DNA of 64,000 nt from Nonomuraea muscovyensis (lineage in GTDB: Bacteria > Actinomycetota > Actinomycetes > Streptosporangiales > Streptosporangiaceae), in the NCBI RefSeq assembly GCF_014207745.1, contig NZ_JACHJB010000002.1, positions 3,159,178-3,223,177 on the forward strand, given 5' to 3'. Positions 38,407-47,106 of the stretch are shown piece by piece. The notes beneath the pieces were generated by a model. That model had not been told where the DNA came from. It did no database searches and was given only the letters and a program-made list of their open reading frames with translations. Positions within the stretch are counted from its first letter, which is position 1; each line of letters opens with the position of its first letter. The position numbers were made by a program, and so were the translations under genes.

Positions 38407-38480
38407 GCGCCCTTAGCTCAGCTGGATAGAGCACCGGACTTCTAATCCGACGGTCGCAGGTTCGAATCCTGCAGGGCGCG
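38407..38480 (+). tRNA. tRNA-Arg (anticodon TCT)
   Basis: A complete 74-nt cloverleaf. The acceptor arms GCGCCCT and AGGGCGC pair perfectly, the anticodon loop CTTCTAA carries TCT (reads AGA), and the T-arm is CGCAGGTTCGAATCCTGCA-like. CCA is not encoded. A degraded integrase gene lies 230 bp downstream, so this tRNA was probably the integration site of a mobile element. Confidence 0.97.
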
Positions 38481-38712
38481 CTTTGATCATGGTCTTGACC
38501 TGCGAAAACGCATGCCACGACATTCTTGCAGAACATTGTTCTGGCCCATCCGTGCTCCTACCGTGCTCGTCCGTACCAACCCTGTACACACCATGATCAC
38601 CATGCAGTTCATCACCGCGCTCATCACCCCTGCCACATGACGAACGGCCCCGTTCCGCCGCGATTCCAGCGGAGCGAAGCCGTCATCTCCCCGGCCGAGC
38701 CTCTCCCTCTCG
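38481..38712. other. Spacer between tRNA and integrase remnant
   Basis: No gene is visible. An attachment core would be expected to repeat the tRNA 3' end; I found no second copy of the T-arm/acceptor sequence in the window, so the far end of the element is lost or outside. Confidence 0.4.
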
Positions 38713-39074
38713 CTACACGCGAAGCTGCCGCAGAACGCCGCGGCCCTCCTCGCCATCGCCTAGCAACAACGCCGCGGTCTTCTCCGCCGCCGCCATCGCC
38801 ACCTGCGGGAAAACCGACGTGTAGGTGTCGGCAGCGCGATGGTGCGCATCGAGGCATCGGTCTTGGGCCTGCCCTCGTGAATCTGCCCCGCCAACTGCAC
38901 CAACTGCCAGGCGATACGCGCGGATCCCTCGTCGAGATCGACGTCCTTCCAACGCAGCCCGCACGCCTCCCCGCGTCGTAGCCCTCGAAGCGTGATCAGC
39001 CGATACAAGGCGAACAGCCGATGCCTCCTGGCCTCCTCCAGAAACAGCCGGGTCTGCTCCGGCGTCCACACCAT
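38713..39074 (-). pseudogene. Tyrosine recombinase (integrase) remnant
   Basis: The fragment reads WTPEQTRLFLEEARRHRL and TLRGLRRGEACGLRWKDVDL, which holds the first catalytic Arg of phage-type integrases. After DASMRTIALP the frame shifts and the end reads TYTSVFPQVAMAAAEKTAALL, the normal integrase tail. The HxxR core and the catalytic Tyr region are missing, so an internal deletion has killed the enzyme. Upstream it is joined to an IS3 orfA piece. Its place beside tRNA-Arg fits an integrative element. Confidence 0.8.
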
Positions 39075-39240
39075 ACGGATCGACTGCGCGGAGGGCCGGA
39101 ACTCCTTGGCCGGTTCCTCCGGCGTCCGTCCCGCGCGCACCAGCTCCACCATCTGCCGACGAAACTCCGGCGGATAGTTGTTCGGCACAGCAGACTCCTT
39201 CTTCCGGGAACCAGGGTTCCCCAGAGATCAGGTGTCCACC
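39075..39240 (-). mobile_element. IS3-family left end with orfA fragment
   Basis: The frame begins MPNNYPPEFRRQMVELVRAGRTPEE, which is the IS3 OrfA N-terminus, and ends after about 38 codons where it joins the integrase in frame. Upstream, TGGTGGACACC near 39230-39240 looks like the IS end, and GGGAACC/GGTTCCC at 39206-39220 form a palindrome. The element inserted into a Tn3-type transposase gene and then lost its right side. Confidence 0.72.
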
Positions 39241-39500
39241 AAACCGGGTCAACTCCGGGAAACGCTGCCCGTCCGAGCTTGACATGGTGCCGCCGCCGAA
39301 CACCTTCGACAGATCCAGCCCGTGGTCGTGGTTGACGATGCAGGTGTTGGCCTCGCGCAGCGTCTCCTCCGGCACGCACCACTCCTGCGTCCAGCGCGGC
39401 ACGTCATACGGGATGCGGCAGGCCTCCACATCCTGGACAACGCCAAATTCGTGGCGTTGGCGCTGAGCACCGTGAGGATGTTGCGCTTGAGATCGACCGA
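39241..39500 (-). pseudogene. Tn3-family transposase (TnpA) fragment, frameshifted
   Basis: Two frames together give DLKRNILTVLSANATNLALSRM and then EACRIPYDVPRWTQEWCVPEE followed by DLSKVFGGGTMSSSDGQRFP, a conserved TnpA C-terminal region. The frames switch near 39428, indicating a 1-base indel. The downstream side is cut by the IS3 end. Confidence 0.8.
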
Positions 39501-39689
39501 CCGGGCCTGCTTACGGCCGCCGGTGCCCGCGCCTCCACCGTGCGCCAGTCACTCGACACCCGGACCGACGCGCTCAAGGCCGCAGGCATCACCCGCATCT
39601 TCACCGAGAAGATCTCCACCCGCGCCACCGTCCGCCCCGAACTTGATCGGATTGCTCGCCGTCCTGCGGCTTACACCGTCTCCGCTTGA
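39490..39689 (+). pseudogene. Serine recombinase (Tn3 resolvase) fragment
   Basis: The plus strand reads ASTVRQSLDTRTDALKAAGI then TRIFTEKISTRATVRPELD, matching the N-terminal domain of Tn3-type resolvases, up to a TGA at 39687. The start with the catalytic Ser is missing and the C-terminus is replaced. It directly abuts the TnpA piece in divergent orientation, as in a decayed Tn3 transposon. Confidence 0.75.
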
Positions 39690-39889
39690 TTGCCTATCGG
39701 GACGTTCCTCAACCTTCTCGGCCCGGCGTCCGCGCCTGTGGACCGGCCACGCCGAGCTCAGCGAGCTCGGCGTGGCCCGGTTCGCGCGCTACCTGACGCA
39801 CAACCGGAAGGAGTCCACCCTCAAGGCGTACGGTCCGGGGTGCCCGGACCCGTCTACTGAGCCGGCTCGGCCTGGTCAGCCGAACCGGC
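39690..39889. other. Remnant DNA with a perfect 15-bp hairpin
   Basis: No gene is recognised. GCCACGCCGAGCTC (39746-39759) is followed after three bases by its complement (39763-39776), and one more G-C pair extends the stem at 39745/39777. It could be a terminator for the serine hydrolase gene that ends at 39890 on the minus strand, 113 bp away, or part of a lost element end. Confidence 0.5.
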
Positions 39890-41074
39890 CTACCCGTCGC
39901 AGAACGCCTGCTTGACGAGCGTGTCCGTGAGCTTCTGGAAGTCCTTGGCCGGGCCTCTGGTCGCCTCGTCGACCCAGGTCACTGAGGCGGTCAGGGTCGT
40001 CTTGCCGTCGGGCGAGCTGTACATCAGCGTGCCGTAGCCGTGCGGGGGGCTGCCGTTGTGCTGGTAGACGGTGCCGCAGTTCGGGCCCAGGTCCTGCACG
40101 AACAGTCCGAGGCCGTAGCCCATCTTCGGGTGCGGCTTGCGCATCTCGGTCAGCAGCGGGGCCGGCAGGAGCTTGCCGCTGTTCAGCGCGGAGATGAACG
40201 TGTGGAGATCCTGCGTGGTGGAGATCAGGTCTCCGGCGCCGGCCAGCAGGGACAGGTTCTGGCGGGAGATGTCGACCGTCTTCCACTTACCGGCGGCGTC
40301 CTTGATGCGGTAGTAGCCGTGGGCGTGCGGCCCGGGGAGTTGCGTCCGGTCGCCCGGCACCACGGTGGCCGTCATCCCGAGCGGCCGCAGGATCCGCCGC
40401 TTCATCTCCTCGGCGTAGGAGCGGCCGCTGACCTTCTCGATCAGCAGCAGGGCCAGTGTGTAGTTGGTGTTGGTGTACTTCTGGTCCGTGCCCGGCTCGA
40501 ACCGCGGCGTCTTGGACAGCGCCAGCCGGATCAGTTCCTCGGGTTGGTAGCTGCGGAAGCGGTCGGCCAGCCAGGCGTCGCCGTTGGCGGTGATGCCCGG
40601 CACCCACTTCCCGTCAGGGTCGGAATCGCCGGTGTAGTTGAACAGCCCGCTGGTGTGCTGCAGCAGCATCCGCACCGTGATGCGCCGGTCCAGCCCGAAC
40701 TCGGGCAGGTAGTCGGCCACTGGAACGTCCAGCCCGATCTTGCCCTCGGCCACCAGCTGCAACACCAGCGTCGCGGTGAAGGGCTTGATGACGCTGCCCG
40801 TCCAGAACCGCCCGTTCGTCGGCGGCTTGGCGCTCTGGCCCAGCTTGCGCACCCCGGCGCTGCCGGCCCAGTCGCCCTGCTCATCGTGCACCCGCAGCTG
40901 CATCCCGGAGAAACCGGCATCGACGAACGCCTGCATGGCCTTCTGCAACTCCGGACGATCCGGCCCGGCAGCCGATGCCGCGGGGGCGCCTGCTCCGGTC
41001 AGCAGCGCGGCTGCCAGCGTCGGCACAGCCACGCGCCGCAGGACCTTGATCGCGGATGGGGGTTGGGTTGTCAT
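39890..41074 (-). CDS. Secreted serine hydrolase (class C beta-lactamase / D-Ala-D-Ala peptidase fold)
   Basis: A 394-residue protein with a Sec signal ending near GAPAASA. The penicillin-binding fold motifs are SVIK (Ser94, Lys97), a YTN tyrosine motif in TDQKYTNTNYTLA, and HNGSPPHG near the C-terminus. Members are DD-peptidases, esterases or beta-lactamases; the sequence alone does not decide. The overall pattern resembles Streptomyces D-alanyl-D-alanine carboxypeptidase. It lies just inside the accessory region, and its DNA composition matches the host. Confidence 0.88.
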   Translation of the reverse strand: MTTQPPSAIKVLRRVAVPTLAAALLTGAGAPAASAAGPDRPELQKAMQAFVDAGFSGMQLRVHDEQGDWAGSAGVRKLGQSAKPPTNGRFWTGSVIKPFTATLVLQLVAEGKIGLDVPVADYLPEFGLDRRITVRMLLQHTSGLFNYTGDSDPDGKWVPGITANGDAWLADRFRSYQPEELIRLALSKTPRFEPGTDQKYTNTNYTLALLLIEKVSGRSYAEEMKRRILRPLGMTATVVPGDRTQLPGPHAHGYYRIKDAAGKWKTVDISRQNLSLLAGAGDLISTTQDLHTFISALNSGKLLPAPLLTEMRKPHPKMGYGLGLFVQDLGPNCGTVYQHNGSPPHGYGTLMYSSPDGKTTLTASVTWVDEATRGPAKDFQKLTDTLVKQAFCDG

Positions 41075-41121
41075 GCTTCCTCTTCTCTAGTGTCACGCTC
41101 AGGGGGCAAAGGGGTTTGCGG

Positions 41122-41526
41122 TCAAGCGGCGTCCAGGGCCTCGGTGATCTTGCGGATCATCTCGGCCATGGTGGGGCTGGGCTGGCCCTGGTGGGTGCGG
41201 GCGGCGGCTTCGATGGCGACGGTGACGGTGCCGCGGAAGTTGTCGGCCTCGGCCGGGTCCTGCTGCTTGAGCAGGCTCACGCTCGCGGTCAGGGCGGGCA
41301 GCACCTGGTCGGCGAGTTCGGCGACGGTCTTGCCGTACTTCACGCCCTTGGGCGCCTTGCTGAGCACATGCCCGACCGGGCCGGTGGCGGAGGTCAACGC
41401 GATGGAGCCGTGGGTGGCGACCTTGTGGGCCGACTCGGCGATGCCGGCGGCGGACATCAGCGAGACGGCGCCCCACGCGGCGAGGCGGAGGGTGAGCTTG
41501 TCCTGGTCGGTAAGGGTGATGGACAT
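41122..41526 (-). CDS. Conserved actinobacterial hypothetical protein
   Basis: A 134-residue protein without signal peptide. The N-terminus (SITLTDQDKLTLRLAAWGAVSLMSAAG) is followed by a Gly/Lys-rich middle with PKGVKYGKTVAELADQVLPAL, and it ends in helices. I know of no assigned function. Its ATG follows GGAGCTC. It may share a transcript with the serine hydrolase 48 bp downstream. Confidence 0.7.
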   Translation of the reverse strand: MSITLTDQDKLTLRLAAWGAVSLMSAAGIAESAHKVATHGSIALTSATGPVGHVLSKAPKGVKYGKTVAELADQVLPALTASVSLLKQQDPAEADNFRGTVTVAIEAAARTHQGQPSPTMAEMIRKITEALDAA

Positions 41527-41954
41527 GATGGTGAGCTCCTATACATCTGTTACGAAATTCAAATTGAACGGACGGATGGTGGACTGTGGTCCTCTTGGTG
41601 ACCGAGGTATCTGGGTTGCTCAGGTCGGGTCGCCCGAATGGATCTCACCCAGCCTTGAGGCCGCAATCGCTGAACCGTTCATGGCATCCACGATCGCCGA
41701 CCGCTCTGATATGGGGCGGTTGCCGTCCTGACGCGGCCGCTGACACGACACCGCATGGTCGACCGCGGGCGCGAGGGCCGGTCAGCTAGGTCGAGGACGT
41801 CCGTGAGGGTTCAGTGGCGGGCGGGATGAGCGGCAGGAGTGGATGCTGCGGCTGGAACATGAGCCAGCTCCTCAGCCACGTCTGTGGCGACCTGGTCTGC
41901 TCGGCCGCGCATCGGCACCAGGTCTACTCCGGCGATCTGCTCCAGTGAGCGGCT
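41527..41954. other. 428-bp intergenic region
   Basis: No intact gene is seen. It holds the upstream region of the small gene at 41526 and the 3' side of the MFS gene. A minus-strand frame near 41810-41930 reads VDLVPMRGRADQVATDVAEEL, which looks protein-like but has no domain and may be a remnant. Confidence 0.35.
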
Positions 41955-43436
41955 TCAGTGAGTGACACTGACCGGGGTCTGCTGCTGGATCAAGGAGGCG
42001 GCGTGGGCGCCGATCTTGCGGCCGCGCAACAGGAGCAGAGCCAGTACGGCGGCGCCGAGCACCCCGGCCGCAGCGCCGAGGAAGGCGGTGGACATGGCGG
42101 CGTCGTAGGCCTGGCGTGCGGCTGCGGCCAGAGACGGGTCGGCCACGGCGGCGGCTACGGAGCGGCGGGCCTCATCCGGTGCGGTGGCCGGCATGGCCGA
42201 GGTGTAGCTGCTGGTGGCCAGGCTGCCCAGGATGGCCACGCCGAGGGCGGCGCCGGCCTGCTGGATGGTGTCGTTCAAAGCCGAACCGACACCGGCCTGC
42301 TCGGTCGGAACAGCGCTCATCAGCGCGGCGATCGCCGTGGGCCCGGCCAGGCCGCTGCCAGCGCCCGCCACGACCTGGGCGATGGCCAGCATCGTGAAGC
42401 TGTCGGGGGAGGAGAAGCCGAGCAGGGCGAAGCCGGCGGCCATCACGATCATGCCGAGGACTGCGGTGGCGCGGTTGCCGAGCTTGCTGCCCAGGCCGGC
42501 GCCGATGCCGTTGAAGACGATCGAGGCGATGAACATGGGGATGAAGGCGAGCCCGGCCTGGGTGGGGGTGTAGCCGAGGACGAACTGCATGTACTGGGTC
42601 AGCACCAGCAGCATGCCGCCGCTGCCGATCTGGACGAGGGTGAGCGACAGGCTGCCGCCGGCGAAGTCGCGGTCGCGGAAGAGCTGGAGCGGCACCATCG
42701 GGTGCTCGGTGCGCAGCTCCCAGCCGACGAAGGCGCCGAGGGCGATGACGGCGACGGCCAGCGGGGTCCAGGCGATACCGTGCGCGAGTTCGTTGATCGT
42801 CCACACAAGGGCGGACATGCCGATCATGGACAGGACGGCGCCGACGGGGTCGGGCTTGGTCGCCGAGCCCTTGGATTCGGGCATCAGGGTCAAGGCGGCC
42901 AGGATGGCCAGGAGCGCGATCGGGACGTTGATCCAGAAGACCGCTTCCCAGCCGAGGGAGGAGATCAGGGCGCCGCCGGCGACGGGGCCGCCGACCAGGC
43001 CGAGCACGGCGAAGGCGGCCCCGGCGGCCATGGCCTTGCGCCGTTCGGCCTCGTCGGGGAAGACGACCATCAGGATCGACAGGGTGTTGGGCATGATCAT
43101 CGCGCCCCCGACGCCCATCGCGACGCGGGCGGCGATCAGCTGGCCGGGGTCGGTGGCGAGGGTGGCGGCCGCGGAGGCGGCGCCGAACAGCGTCAGGCCG
43201 ATGACCATGAGCTTGCGCCGGCCGTACCGGTCGGACAGCGATCCGGCGGTGAGCAGCAGGCCGGCGAAGACCAGCATGTAGGACTCCAGGATCCACTGGA
43301 TGTCCTGCGAGCTGGCGCCCAGATCGGCGGCCAGGGCGGGTACGGCGACGGTGAGTGCCATGTTGTCGATGACCACCACCAGGGTGCTCAGACAGAGCAC
43401 GATCAGGATCAGCCATCGACGAGGATGCGGTTGCAT
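41955..43436 (-). CDS. DHA2-family MFS multidrug exporter (14 helices)
   Basis: A 493-residue MFS exporter. Motif A is DRYGRRKLM, motif C is GAAFAVLGLVGGPVAGGALI, and the N-terminus LCLSTLVVVIDNMALTVAVPALAADL is typical of the EmrB/QacA (DHA2) branch with 14 helices. It exports hydrophobic drugs using the proton gradient. Upstream is a VOC gene in the same direction with about 80 bp between, so a two-gene resistance unit is possible. No TetR or MarR regulator is adjacent. Confidence 0.92.
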   Translation of the reverse strand: MQPHPRRWLILIVLCLSTLVVVIDNMALTVAVPALAADLGASSQDIQWILESYMLVFAGLLLTAGSLSDRYGRRKLMVIGLTLFGAASAAATLATDPGQLIAARVAMGVGGAMIMPNTLSILMVVFPDEAERRKAMAAGAAFAVLGLVGGPVAGGALISSLGWEAVFWINVPIALLAILAALTLMPESKGSATKPDPVGAVLSMIGMSALVWTINELAHGIAWTPLAVAVIALGAFVGWELRTEHPMVPLQLFRDRDFAGGSLSLTLVQIGSGGMLLVLTQYMQFVLGYTPTQAGLAFIPMFIASIVFNGIGAGLGSKLGNRATAVLGMIVMAAGFALLGFSSPDSFTMLAIAQVVAGAGSGLAGPTAIAALMSAVPTEQAGVGSALNDTIQQAGAALGVAILGSLATSSYTSAMPATAPDEARRSVAAAVADPSLAAAARQAYDAAMSTAFLGAAAGVLGAAVLALLLLRGRKIGAHAASLIQQQTPVSVTH

Positions 43437-43514
43437 ACTTTTAGCCTCTATTCATATACAGAGAGTGATCGACCGTGGGCGGCGGCGTCCTAGCGCCATC
43501 CCAAAGGGGGTGGA

Positions 43515-43889
43515 TCAGGCGCCGCTGGGTGCGATCCATTCGGTCAGCTCGACGACGATGCCGTTGGGGTCGGTCATGCGCATCAGCCGCTCACCCCACG
43601 GGTTGCGCTCCAGCCGCCTGGTGATGGGTGCGTCCTCGGCGCCCAGGCGCGTGTATTCCTTGGCCAGATCGGTGACCGCGAACGTCACCACCGGCTGAGC
43701 GATCCGCTCTTGCGGTAGTTCGAGGTCGCGCTGGTGCAGCAGGATGTCGGCGGCTGCATCGTCGCGGCTCAGCCAGGTGAAATCCGGGGTGTCGAGCACC
43801 TCGCGGAAGCCCAGATGGGTGGTGAAGAAGTGGCGGGAGCCTGCCAGATCATCGACGGTGAAGACGACTGTTGAGGCGACGATGTTCAT
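43515..43889 (-). CDS. VOC (glyoxalase/bleomycin-resistance fold) protein
   Basis: A 124-residue protein with paired beta-alpha-beta-beta-beta units. N-terminal TVVFTVDDLAGSRHFFTTHLGFREV and C-terminal MRMTDPNGIVVELTEW are typical. VOC proteins bind drugs or act as metal-dependent dioxygenases or isomerases. It precedes the MFS exporter on the same strand, suggesting a joint detoxification role. Substrate unknown. Confidence 0.85.
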   Translation of the reverse strand: MNIVASTVVFTVDDLAGSRHFFTTHLGFREVLDTPDFTWLSRDDAAADILLHQRDLELPQERIAQPVVTFAVTDLAKEYTRLGAEDAPITRRLERNPWGERLMRMTDPNGIVVELTEWIAPSGA

Positions 43890-44029
43890 GTTTCTGCTCG
43901 TATGCGGCCGCTATCCATGATTTCCCTTCTATGTGGTGTTTCGTCCTAGATCAAGGTTGCCGGTATGGCCTAGCCGGGGCAATGCCGGATCGTGCAACGC
44001 CGCGTTAACCGCGGACTTCACGCCGGGCA

Positions 44030-44354
44030 GGACACGCGGGAGATCCGCGACATCGAGATCTTCCTGACGCCGGCCGAGGAGCTGCATGTCGGCCGTACGG
44101 CGGAGCGGCTGCATGTGTCCGTGGCGCGCCGGCCAGGCGATCAAGAAGCAGGTACGCAACGTCGGCGCCCCCTCTTCGAGTGCACCAGCCGAGCCGTACG
44201 GCTCACACCGGTCGGCGAACACCTTCGCCAGGACCTCCGGCCGGTCTACGAAGGGCTTCCCATCAGCATGGATCGGGCCCGATCAGCCGCTCAGGGGAAG
44301 ACCGACGTGCTGCGCATCGGCATGGTCGGCAACATCACGACAGTTGACGAGGGC
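44030..44354 (+). pseudogene. LysR-type regulator fragment, frameshifted (copy C)
   Basis: It starts EIRDIEIFLTPAEELHVGRTAERLHVSVAR, the LysR helix-turn-helix start. Compared with the intact gene at 46199, a few bases are missing near 44131, shifting the frame; the other frame continues QAIKKQVRN. After SRAVRLTPVGEHLRQDL it ends at GMVGN. Most of it (44123-44354) belongs to a 232-bp inverted repeat. Confidence 0.78.
44123..44354 (+). repeat. Left arm of a 232-bp inverted repeat
   Basis: The sequence is repeated in inverted form at 47107-47338 with the same length. I see a single mismatch, C against T, near 44213. The two arms enclose about 2.75 kb with the MFS and LysR genes. The repeat itself is a LysR gene fragment, not an insertion sequence end. 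Confidence 0.9.
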
Positions 44355-44453
44355 CATGGACGGTTGCTTCTGGATCGCCTGGGTGACACGGGCGGCGATA
44401 CGGCTGGACTGCAGCTCCTCAGCCAAGGTCAGGAAGATCTCGATGTCCCGTAG
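44355..44453 (-). pseudogene. Second LysR-type fragment (copy B)
   Basis: The minus strand reads MELRDIEIFLTLAEELQSSRIA and then RVTQAIQKQPSMALVN before the left repeat arm cuts it off. Copy B also has a deletion in the helix-turn-helix. Its upstream DNA (44454-44570) resembles the upstream DNA of the intact LysR gene at 46095-46200 in inverted orientation, so promoter and gene start were copied together. Confidence 0.7.
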
Positions 44454-44617
44454 CTCCATAATTCCCATTTCGCCCATCTGTGCCACATGTGGGGGGAGGT
44501 CTGGCATATCGGGCCAAGAGGGACACAGGCGAGTAACCGGACCTCTTCGGTCGCCCCTGAGGGCTATCGGGTAGTCGACGAAAGGCGAGAAGCAGTTCAG
44601 CACTGCTACTCTGATTT

Positions 44618-46012
44618 GTGAGAGATGAGAATAGCGCTTCCGAGAGCAGCCCAGAACCGCTTCTCGAGGTCGCGGCCAGCCGCACACCCCCATCGGACAC
44701 GCCGACCGTACTGCCGGAGAAGAGCCTGTGGCGTAACGGCGACTTCCTCAAGTTCTGGTTCGGCGAGAGCATGTCACTGCTCGGAGCCCAGGTGACCCAC
44801 CTGGCGCTGCCCCTGACCGCCATCCACGCCTTCAACGCCACCGACGAGCAGGTCGGGGTGCTGCGGTTCCTGCAGCTCGCTCCCTATCTCGGGCTCGCAC
44901 TGCTGATCGGAGTATGGACCGACCGGGTCCGGCGCAAACCCGTCATGCTCGCCGCCAACCTCATCAGGATGTCTCTGCTCGCTCTCATTCCGGCCCTGTA
45001 CTGGTGGGACGCGCTGAATCTGGTCACGCTGCTGATCATCGCGTGCGTCGTCGGCGTTGCGTCGGTCCTGTTCGACCTGAGCTGGATGTCCTACGTGCCC
45101 ACCGTGGTGAAGAGCCCAGCTCACTACGTCGAAGCCAGCGCCAAGATGGGCATCAGCACCTCCGCCGCGGAGGTGGCCGGCCCGGGGGCCGCCGGTGTGA
45201 TGGTGGCGGCGTTGACCGCGCCGGTGGCGCTTATCGTAGACGCCGTCTCCTATGCGGTGTCCGTGACCTCGTTGCTGCTAATCCGCACGCCCGAGCCACG
45301 CCCTCAACCCGCCGCGAAGCGGCATGCCCTGACGGAGCTGCGCGACGGGCTTCGCTGGGTGCTGCGGGACAGAATTCTCCGGGCACTGGCACTGATCGGG
45401 TTCTGCTGCAACTTCTCCATGGTCACCGTATGGACCATGTTCCTGCTGTACGGCACGCAAGATCTCCACCTCCCCTCGGCAACCCTCGGCGGCATTTTCG
45501 CGACGGCCTCCGTGGGCGGCCTGATCGGCGCGGTGATCTCCAGACGGGTCATCAAACGGTTCCCGCTCGGACGCGTCTACCTGGTGGCCCAGTCGGCGCT
45601 GCTCCTGGGCCCGACACTGATCGTCACGGCCGCCGGACCCCAGCCGGTGATGATCGGCATGTTCGTCCTGTCCTTCTTCACGACCTCCCTGGGCCTGGGC
45701 GTCGCCGGGGTCATCATCGTCAGCCTGCGCCAGACCAGCACTCCGCAGTCGATGATGGGGCGGATGACCGCGGTGTTCCGCACGCTGCTGTTCGGCGGCG
45801 GCGCCCTCGGCGGCCTGTCCGCAGGCCTCCTCGCCGGCCAACTCGGAGCCAAGGGCGCACTGACCGCGGCCGCGATCGGCTCCGCCAGCGTCGTGATCGG
45901 ACTCATCGTCTCCCCGGTCAGCAGGCTGCACGCCCTGCCGACGGCACCGAAAGAGACCGCCGCGGCGCACGTGCCGCACGCCGGTCAGAGATCTTCGAGC
46001 GCCCACCGATGA
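44618..46012 (+). CDS. MFS exporter (DHA3 / macrolide-efflux-like, 12 helices)
   Basis: A 464-residue MFS protein. The N-terminus is a 40-residue hydrophilic tail, then FLKFWFGESMSLLGAQVTHLALPLTAI, a start typical of the DHA3 (MefA/EntS-like) branch. Motif A is present as GVWTDRVRRKPVML. The GTG start has no clear ribosome binding site and may be leaderless. It lies inside the inverted repeat and is followed by the intact LysR gene, its likely regulator. Substrate is unknown: antibiotic or siderophore. Confidence 0.88.
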   Translation: MRDENSASESSPEPLLEVAASRTPPSDTPTVLPEKSLWRNGDFLKFWFGESMSLLGAQVTHLALPLTAIHAFNATDEQVGVLRFLQLAPYLGLALLIGVWTDRVRRKPVMLAANLIRMSLLALIPALYWWDALNLVTLLIIACVVGVASVLFDLSWMSYVPTVVKSPAHYVEASAKMGISTSAAEVAGPGAAGVMVAALTAPVALIVDAVSYAVSVTSLLLIRTPEPRPQPAAKRHALTELRDGLRWVLRDRILRALALIGFCCNFSMVTVWTMFLLYGTQDLHLPSATLGGIFATASVGGLIGAVISRRVIKRFPLGRVYLVAQSALLLGPTLIVTAAGPQPVMIGMFVLSFFTTSLGLGVAGVIIVSLRQTSTPQSMMGRMTAVFRTLLFGGGALGGLSAGLLAGQLGAKGALTAAAIGSASVVIGLIVSPVSRLHALPTAPKETAAAHVPHAGQRSSSAHR

Positions 46013-46198
46013 GCCGCCGACCGTGCGGGTGCCGATCAATCGTCCGGCCAGGTCAAGCCGCGTTTCGGTATTCCTGCAACGGGCGATGAGAACTCTACGC
46101 AGATGAGGGGCGACCGCAAGAGAGGTCCGTTTACTCGCCTGCGCCCCCCTTGGCCCGATATGCCAGACTTCCACCCACATGTGGCACAGATAGGCGAA

Positions 46199-47095
46199 AT
46201 GGGAATTGTGGAGCTACGGGACATCGAGATCTTCCTGACCTTGGCTGAGGAACTGCACTTCGGCCGTGCCGCCGAGCGACTGCACGTCTCTGTGGCCCGG
46301 GTCAGCCAGGCGATCAAGAAGCAGGAACGCGCCATCGGTGCCGAGCTTTTCGCGAGGAACAGCCACAGCGTCCGGCTCACGCGGCTGGGTGAGCAGCTCC
46401 GCGATGACCTGCGCCAGCTGCACCAGGGCCTGACGCAGACCTTGGAACGGGCTCGGCTGGCCGCACGCGGCAAGACCGGCACGCTCCGGGTGAGCCTGTT
46501 CCCCCTCAACGTCCAGGAGCTGCGCCGCTACTGGGAGACCTTCCGCGCCCGGCACCCGCAGTGGGAGCTGCGCCTGCGGATGTCGGTCTTCCAGGACCCG
46601 TTCGCCCAGCTCCGAAACGGAGAGGCCGACATCCTGGTCACCTGGCTGCCCATCGAGGAGCCCGACCTCACCGTGGGTCCGCTGCTGTTCGCCGAGCCGA
46701 GGGCGCTGGCCGTGGCTGACGACCATGCGCTCACCCGATGGTCCTCGGTCTCCCTGGAGGCGGTCAGCGACTTCCAGCACGTGGCCATCGATCCTGCGCC
46801 CGGCTACTGGACAGACCACTACGTCCCGGAGCTCACCCCCAAGGGCCGGTCGATCGACCGCACCGCCACCTTTTGCAACCTCGAGGACATCTTCATACAA
46901 ACGGTCCTGGGAGAGACCGTCACCCTCTTCCCGGTCCACATGACCCGGTACTTCCCCCGCCCCGACATCGCCTACCTGCCCGTCAAGGACATGGACGCGC
47001 TGCCGTACGGGCCGGTGTGGCTCAGCGCCGCGGAGAACGACATGATCCGCGCCTTCGCCCGCGTCGTCCGCGACCTGGGACCGCTGCCCGGCTGA
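46199..47095 (+). CDS. LysR-type transcriptional regulator (intact copy A)
   Basis: A 298-residue LTTR. The helix-turn-helix spans LRDIEIFLTLAEELHFGRAAERL to RVSQAIKKQERAIGAELFAR, and the effector domain starts GKTGTLRVSLFPLNV. ATG 46199 or GTG 46208 are both plausible starts. It lies 186 bp after the MFS gene inside the inverted repeat. Fragments of related LysR genes occur on both sides, so this region has undergone repeated duplication and decay. Confidence 0.88.
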   Translation: MGIVELRDIEIFLTLAEELHFGRAAERLHVSVARVSQAIKKQERAIGAELFARNSHSVRLTRLGEQLRDDLRQLHQGLTQTLERARLAARGKTGTLRVSLFPLNVQELRRYWETFRARHPQWELRLRMSVFQDPFAQLRNGEADILVTWLPIEEPDLTVGPLLFAEPRALAVADDHALTRWSSVSLEAVSDFQHVAIDPAPGYWTDHYVPELTPKGRSIDRTATFCNLEDIFIQTVLGETVTLFPVHMTRYFPRPDIAYLPVKDMDALPYGPVWLSAAENDMIRAFARVVRDLGPLPG

Positions 47096-47106
47096 GACCG
47101 TCCACA

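Noticed and set aside
38280..38480. CRISPR-like or att-like repeat around the tRNA
   Set aside because: No repeat of the tRNA end or spaced repeats were found in the window.
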